Source of the DNA: Candidatus Melainabacteria bacterium
Lineage (GTDB): Bacteria; Cyanobacteriota; Vampirovibrionia; Obscuribacterales; Obscuribacteraceae
Assembly: GCA_016716405.1 (NCBI GenBank)
Contig: JADJWK010000004.1
Location: forward strand, 744,001 to 808,000
Reading direction: 5' to 3'
DNA length: 64,000 bases
Made by a program: the position numbers and the translations under genes. Shown piece by piece: positions 59,676-64,000 of the stretch. The notes below the pieces were generated by a model, which was given only the letters and a program-made list of their open reading frames with translations, was not told the origin of the DNA and made no database searches. The number at the start of each line of letters is the position of its first letter. The stretch's first letter is position 1.

Positions 59676-61223
59676 TCAGGGCTCGCCTATGAATGTGACG
59701 ATCAGATAGAGCGTCAGAGCGCAGGCTCCACCTGCCACCACCAGAAATACCAGAACCTTGAGCGCGACTTCCCCGAATTTGGCTGAAGCCGGCGTTTGCT
59801 CCGATACGAAGCTATCTCTGGAATAAAAACGCTCCGTGCGCTTTTGAATCTCCGAGTCCTGTCTCTGGCTGAGGAGATCTCGAAGAGTCCCCTGGTCGAA
59901 CTTCTCTTCCATCACCACAACAGGTTCGAATGCAGGCTCGGATTCGGATTCGGGCTCCGGCGGGGGAGGTGGTGGCGGCGGCGGCGGTGCCTCGAGCTCC
60001 GGCTCGGGTTCGGGCTCGGGGACATAAGGCTCGATATCGGGATTGTCGGGACTATCGAGTATGGACTTGAGCTCGCTCACCAGGTCGGTAGACGAGGTGC
60101 CTCCAAATGGCGAGGAGACAGGAAGCGCCTCCGTAGCTTGCTCGTCCCGGGGCTCCCCGGCGCAATCCCTGTAATCGTCATACTCGGGAGCGTCGAAGTG
60201 ACCGCCGTCGGTTCCCTCGAGGACCAGAGAGCGCCAGGCCTCTAGCGCTCTCTGCATCTCTGCCGCAGACTGATAGCGGTTTTCGGGCTCGGACTCGATG
60301 GCCCTTCGAATAATCATGTTCATCTCGGCAGCCCCGGCCAGCTCCGGGCGTTTCTGCTGGACCGGTATCGGGACCTTGTCCGGATTGCAGTGCTGCTCCA
60401 TGAGAGCTACAGGCGAATTCCCGTCATAGGGGAGGAAGCCCGTCACCATCTCATAAGCCAGGATTCCCAGGGAATAAACATCCGATCGCGGATCCAGGGT
60501 CAAGCCCATACACTGCTCGGGACTCATATAGACAGGCGAGCCCAGGACCTGGCCGGTCTTGGTGATCCGCTGCAGGTCCTCGTTGAGTTTGGCCAGACCG
60601 AAATCCACCACCTTCACCGTAGTAGCGGTCTTGCCCATTTCGACTATGATATTGCCAGGCTTGATGTCCCGGTGGACGATACCCTTCGAGTGCGCATGGG
60701 TGAGGGCTTCGCAGACCTGGATCAGTATGTCGGCGATATCAGCGCCTCTGCGTATCCTGCCGTGCCGTGAGAAGAGGTCCTCCAGCGAGGTGCCGGAGAG
60801 CAGCTCCATGAAGAAGAAAGCCTGACCGGTCGCCGTCATGGCGAACTCCACCGGGCGGACTATATTCTTGTGCTGGAGCTTGGTGTGTATCTCGATCTCG
60901 CGCAGGAAGCGTTCGGTGAGAGCCTTCTCGACAAATCGCAGCGTCTTGCCGGCGACGATCTCGCCGGTGGAGATCTTGCGCACCTTGTAGACCACGGCCA
61001 TGCCCCCTTCGCCGATGATGTCCCGGATCTCGTAGTCCTTGCAGATCGTTTTGCCGATAGCCGCCCGGGGATCGCAGACCTGGAGCTGGAGCTGCGCTGC
61101 GGAAAGGGATGTCTGATTACTCGAGCTGCTCCCGAACGAGCTCGTCCGACCGGCGTCCGGCGACGGCTCCGGCAGAGGATCCGGGGAGCTGCCTGAATTG
61201 CTTCCTGAATTGCTGTCCGACAT
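59676..61223 (-). CDS. Membrane-anchored Hanks-type Ser/Thr protein kinase
   Basis: The 515-residue protein has a Ser-rich N-terminus, then a kinase domain (residues ~60-330): GEGGMAVVYKVRK, AGKTLRFVE, VHRDIKPGNIIVE, VVDFGLAKLNE and GSPVYMSPEQ. Next comes a Pro/Glu-rich linker with a proline run (residues ~400-440), then a single C-terminal transmembrane helix (VLVFLVVAGGACALTLYLIVTFIGEP). Nearly nothing lies outside, so it senses through partners or within the membrane. The layout is like other bacterial PknB-type kinases but without PASTA domains. Confidence 0.93.
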   Translation of the reverse strand: MSDSNSGSNSGSSPDPLPEPSPDAGRTSSFGSSSSNQTSLSAAQLQLQVCDPRAAIGKTICKDYEIRDIIGEGGMAVVYKVRKISTGEIVAGKTLRFVEKALTERFLREIEIHTKLQHKNIVRPVEFAMTATGQAFFFMELLSGTSLEDLFSRHGRIRRGADIADILIQVCEALTHAHSKGIVHRDIKPGNIIVEMGKTATTVKVVDFGLAKLNEDLQRITKTGQVLGSPVYMSPEQCMGLTLDPRSDVYSLGILAYEMVTGFLPYDGNSPVALMEQHCNPDKVPIPVQQKRPELAGAAEMNMIIRRAIESEPENRYQSAAEMQRALEAWRSLVLEGTDGGHFDAPEYDDYRDCAGEPRDEQATEALPVSSPFGGTSSTDLVSELKSILDSPDNPDIEPYVPEPEPEPELEAPPPPPPPPPPEPESESEPAFEPVVVMEEKFDQGTLRDLLSQRQDSEIQKRTERFYSRDSFVSEQTPASAKFGEVALKVLVFLVVAGGACALTLYLIVTFIGEP

Positions 61224-61293
61224 CTACAGGACGGTTCTCGCTATAAGAGAAGAGGTGATGATCTAGATTTTCCCAATTTTCCGAGATCTTCTC

Positions 61294-62391
61294 TCATTCG
61301 GGCTGCATGGTTATCACGACCAGCTCGGGTCTGCACAGGAAACGCAGGCGGGGTGCATAGCCTCGCTCCATGCCGATACCCCGGGAAATGATCAGACGCC
61401 CGCCGGCTTCTTGTCCCTCTACTCCTATATGATCCCCCGTACGATCTCCCGGCACATGGATCAATCCGCCGGCGGCCCACTGCCGGGGAACCAGCGAAAA
61501 TGTCAGCACCGGACCGAAAAACGGTATCTGGACCTGCCCGCCGTGAGTATGACCGGCAATCATCAAGTCGCAATCAGGGTGGCTGAGGGCGAAATCCGGT
61601 CGGTGCCCGATCATGATGTGAAGACCGTCCACCCGGGGCGGCCTGTAATTGAGCTTGAAAGAGTCTCCCAGAGTGAGACCGGTGACGGTGAAAACATCGT
61701 TGGCTACGGTGCCGCTCCGGGGAAAGACTTTCACCGGCAGGTCTTTGAAGATTGCTGTCCACGCGTCATCCTCGGAGTCGCCCCGGGTGGCGTAGACGCC
61801 CAGAGGTGCCTGGAGTCCTGTCTCCTTCATGATCTTTCGGAGGCGCTCGATCTGCTCGGCCCGGTCGGCAGGAAAAGCGTGGATGTAGTCGCCGACCAGA
61901 AAGATAGCATCGGGCTTCTCTTGCATGGCTCGGGTGAGGACGCTCTTCTCGAACGGACCCACGTCGTCGGTCTGAATATCGGCGAGGACCACGAATTTGA
62001 GAGGTCTGGCGAGCTTTTTCGTGCCGACATGATACCTGGTGACAACGAAACTCCCGGGCTCGATGATGAAAGCATCCAGAGCCACGGCATCGAGCATGAG
62101 GGCCAGACCCAGAAAGAAAACGGCAATTTTGCGAAATCGATTCCAGGCAATCATGGCACTGAATATGAGGAAATAGCTACCTCCGGCGAAAAGCCCTATA
62201 CAGGTCATGCTGAGAGAATCGAAGATATCTCGACCGAGCTGGAAAGCGACCCAGATGAAAGACAGAGAGTAGACCGCCGCCACCACCAGGTAAGAGAGAA
62301 GCGAGCGCCGGAAGCGGAAGAGCACGAGAGAGCCGACGGTGGTTACCGCCAGCAGGAAGCAAGCATAGATGGCGAGAACATTCACGATCAC
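61294..62391 (-). CDS. Membrane metallophosphoesterase with altered metal-binding motifs
   Basis: The 365-residue protein has about four N-terminal helices (residues ~1-110), then a calcineurin-like domain. The canonical first block DxH is here DIQ (residues 138-140). The second block is GDYIH. The block usually written GNH(D/E) is GDSE (204-207). The last, AGHTHGGQ, is intact. So a His ligand and the Asn/His pair are replaced. It may bind metals differently or have lost activity. Members such as YaeI act on phospholipid or cell-envelope phosphates. Start is GTG 62391, overlapping glpQ by 4 bp. Confidence 0.85.
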   Translation of the reverse strand: MIVNVLAIYACFLLAVTTVGSLVLFRFRRSLLSYLVVAAVYSLSFIWVAFQLGRDIFDSLSMTCIGLFAGGSYFLIFSAMIAWNRFRKIAVFFLGLALMLDAVALDAFIIEPGSFVVTRYHVGTKKLARPLKFVVLADIQTDDVGPFEKSVLTRAMQEKPDAIFLVGDYIHAFPADRAEQIERLRKIMKETGLQAPLGVYATRGDSEDDAWTAIFKDLPVKVFPRSGTVANDVFTVTGLTLGDSFKLNYRPPRVDGLHIMIGHRPDFALSHPDCDLMIAGHTHGGQVQIPFFGPVLTFSLVPRQWAAGGLIHVPGDRTGDHIGVEGQEAGGRLIISRGIGMERGYAPRLRFLCRPELVVITMQPE

Positions 62392-63122
62392 CCTTCTTCG
62401 AGGAAGGAATGAAGCCCTTCGGGATCATCAGTAATGATACCATCGACGCCCAGATTAATGAGCCTGAGCCAGGAGCGAGCGTCATTGACGGTCCAGGGAA
62501 GGATCTTCAGCCCCCCGGAGCGGGCATCGTCCACGGACTTCTCATCCACAAACTCGTGGTCAGGGTTCCAGTATGTCGCCTTGAGAGAAGCGGCATACTC
62601 TGCGAGATTCTCGGGAATCGCCACCATCAGGGCAGCATACGTCCACTCCGGATACTTCTTGCTCATGCGGGCAATCAGCTCGTGGTCGAAAGAGCTGAAA
62701 ACAATCCTCTCTCGGGCGGGATAGCCCGAAAGCATCTCGACAAGCTCATCCTCGATGCCGGCGAACCGAAACGGGAGATTCTTCACCTCGATATTGATGG
62801 TCAACTTGCCGTCCACCAGAGCGAGAACATCGGCAAGAAGAGGCACGCGCTCACCGGCGAACTCGTCGGCATACCAGGCACCGGCACTCAGCCTCTGCAA
62901 CTCGTCAAAAGTGCAATCGACGAGATTGCCCGCACCGTTAGTGGTGCGCAGCAAATCGCTGTCATGGAATACCACCAGCTCTCCGGAAGCGCAGCGCTGC
63001 ACGTCGAGCTCGATGCCGTCGACACCGAGCTCCAGACACCGGCGAAAAACATGCATGGTGTTTTCAGGGCCCCAGCGGCGCCCGCCGCGGTGAGCAAAAA
63101 TCTGAGCAGGTCGTCCGGCCAT
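62388..63122 (-). CDS. Glycerophosphodiester phosphodiesterase
   Basis: The 244-residue GlpQ/UgpQ-type protein has IFAHRGGRRWGPENT, GIELDVQRCASGELVVFHDSDL, INIEVKN and LPWTVND. It hydrolyses glycerophosphodiesters to glycerol-3-phosphate and an alcohol. It has no signal peptide, so it is cytoplasmic, UgpQ-like. It is translationally coupled to the metallophosphoesterase gene, suggesting a joint role in phospholipid turnover. Confidence 0.93.
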   Translation of the reverse strand: MAGRPAQIFAHRGGRRWGPENTMHVFRRCLELGVDGIELDVQRCASGELVVFHDSDLLRTTNGAGNLVDCTFDELQRLSAGAWYADEFAGERVPLLADVLALVDGKLTINIEVKNLPFRFAGIEDELVEMLSGYPARERIVFSSFDHELIARMSKKYPEWTYAALMVAIPENLAEYAASLKATYWNPDHEFVDEKSVDDARSGGLKILPWTVNDARSWLRLINLGVDGIITDDPEGLHSFLEEG

Positions 63123-63130
63123 CTGGACGA

Positions 63131-63655
63131 CTAAAGGTCCAGAACCCGCTGGGGACGCACGAGCCCCATATTGATGGTGACCACGATCTTGGGGGGCATG
63201 ACGGTAATCTTCTCGAGAGGGAGCTCGACACCATGCTCGGTGCCGAACAGACCCCTGATATTCTTGAGCACCAGGAATCCCTTCTCATTGCCGATCTCGA
63301 ACTTCATGCTCTCTTTCTTCTTGATGATATAGGCACCCCACTTTTCTGCCGTGGGCTGGTGATTGTTGATCTGGATGACGTTGGCCTGACGGATGATCTC
63401 GTTGACCTGGCTCGAAATCGCCTTGAGAAGTCCGGGGATCTCGTCCCGGCTGCCGAAAGTCTCGACAAGCATCACATCGACGAGGGAGCCTTTGAGGGAT
63501 ACATTCTCCGGTCTCTGGTGGAGGAAATTGATCACTCCGGAGAACGGATCGCTGGCGCTCTTCACCATCTTCTTGGCCGCCTCTACGAGCTCTTTCTCTA
63601 CCTCAGCCAGCCTATCGAGGAACTGGCACTCTTGACTCATCGATTCGCTACTCAC
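63131..63655 (-). CDS. Conserved-looking protein of unknown function
   Basis: I chose GTG 63655 because GAGG lies 8 bases upstream. The 174-residue protein begins VSSESMSQECQFLDRLAEVEKELVEAAKKM. It has the segments LVDVMLVETFGSRDEIPGLLKAISS, WGAYIIKKKESMKFEIGNEKG and LEKITVMPPKIVVTINMGLV. It is mixed alpha/beta with no signal peptide or transmembrane helix. No family is recognised. It lies 8 bp upstream of the glycerophosphodiesterase gene, so it may be part of the same operon. Confidence 0.7.
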   Translation of the reverse strand: MSSESMSQECQFLDRLAEVEKELVEAAKKMVKSASDPFSGVINFLHQRPENVSLKGSLVDVMLVETFGSRDEIPGLLKAISSQVNEIIRQANVIQINNHQPTAEKWGAYIIKKKESMKFEIGNEKGFLVLKNIRGLFGTEHGVELPLEKITVMPPKIVVTINMGLVRPQRVLDL

Positions 63656-63945
63656 GATAACAACCTCGGTCTCGGTATATGCCTGTGCTAATCCAACTTG
63701 TCTCGCCGGTATTTTTAGGGGAAATCGTCTGTTCAAATCTTACCCAATTTTCAGGAACCCTCACTATCCGATCTTTTCGATAAGATCAGCCCCCGGTGCC
63801 GAGCGGCGCCGCTTTCCTAAAATCTGGCTCAGATCCGCCGCGGTTGCAAAGGTTTCTCCCGGAACCATTGCCTGGCGGACATATTCGGTGTTACGGCACT
63901 TTTTCTGCTCGAGCCCGTCTGAAGATGGAATTGACTTACAATTCT
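63656..63945. other. Intergenic region without recognised gene
   Basis: About 290 bp separate the minus-strand gene above from the plus-strand gene at the right edge. I see no convincing ORF, tRNA or terminator. Short AT-rich tracts around 63710-63760 could hold the minus-strand promoter. Confidence 0.5.
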
Positions 63946-64000
63946 ATGAGAAGTAAGGAGATCAGCTATCTGATGGACACCAGGCAAAGGCACTTCATAT
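63946..64000 (+). CDS. Start of a gene cut by the window edge
   Basis: An ATG at 63946 opens a frame reading MRSKEISYLMDTRQRHFI to the edge with no stop. A second in-frame ATG at 63973 has AAGGAG 12 bases before it. Only 18 codons are visible, so neither family nor reality can be confirmed. Confidence 0.35.
   Translation, partial: MRSKEISYLMDTRQRHFI

Overview
The window is a GC-rich, gene-dense bacterial chromosome segment with very short intergenic gaps and many 4-bp start/stop overlaps. KdsA (a KDO/LPS precursor enzyme), an S-layer-homology (SLH) envelope protein and several exported proteins indicate a Gram-negative envelope. A SufR-type repressor divergent from a suf operon, an Mrp ATPase lacking the usual CxxC, a GH57 glycogen branching enzyme and the SLH protein together resemble Cyanobacteriota. 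No photosynthesis gene is present. My best guess is a non-photosynthetic relative such as Vampirovibrionia (Melainabacteria), but this is inference from gene content only. I see no insertion sequence, prophage, CRISPR array, rRNA or replication origin. One tRNA (Gln, anticodon TTG) is present.

Region by region. 0-11.7 kb: a truncated GAF-domain sensor; a HEFVH putative metallopeptidase; PxpA; a secreted TPR/proline-rich protein; an ECF sigma / anti-sigma / Spy-like chaperone operon; a secreted phosphatase; a two-part aspartic protease that looks frameshifted; kdsA; and small conserved proteins. 11.8-15 kb: a GH57 branching enzyme and pyruvate kinase. 15-22 kb: sufR divergent from sufC-sufB-sufD-Rieske-sufS-sufU-sufT, with a perfect inverted repeat in the intergenic region. 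22-31 kb: a nucleoside hydrolase with an apparent non-ATG start, a Ser/Thr kinase with an LRR-like tail, mrp, recN, tRNA-Gln, ribosomal protein L25, and an inositol-phosphatase / histidine kinase pair. 31-35.6 kb: an SLH coiled-coil protein, a sialate O-acetylesterase-like protein, a secreted Gly/Asn-rich protein and a saccharopine dehydrogenase-like enzyme. 35.6-39.6 kb: the classic yceD-rpmF-plsX-fabH-fabD lipid cluster.

39.5-48.5 kb: an amidohydrolase, a degenerate GGDEF protein, secD-secF with an MshEN-like protein and an SDR, divergent queG/queA, and a second degenerate GGDEF protein. 48.5-53 kb: thiL-folD-two small membrane proteins-cinA, with yggT on the opposite strand. 53-64 kb: a Tat-exported repeat protein, an M48 peptidase with a zinc ribbon, a zinc-ribbon coiled-coil protein, an active-looking diguanylate cyclase, a small membrane protein, a secreted TPR protein, a second Hanks kinase, a metallophosphoesterase with altered metal ligands coupled to a glycerophosphodiesterase, and a conserved-looking protein of unknown role. 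A gene start is cut by the right edge.

Themes: envelope homeostasis (ECF sigma system, SecDF, KdsA, Tat, M48), Fe-S assembly (suf, mrp), and signalling (two Hanks kinases, one histidine kinase, one full and two degenerate GGDEF proteins).
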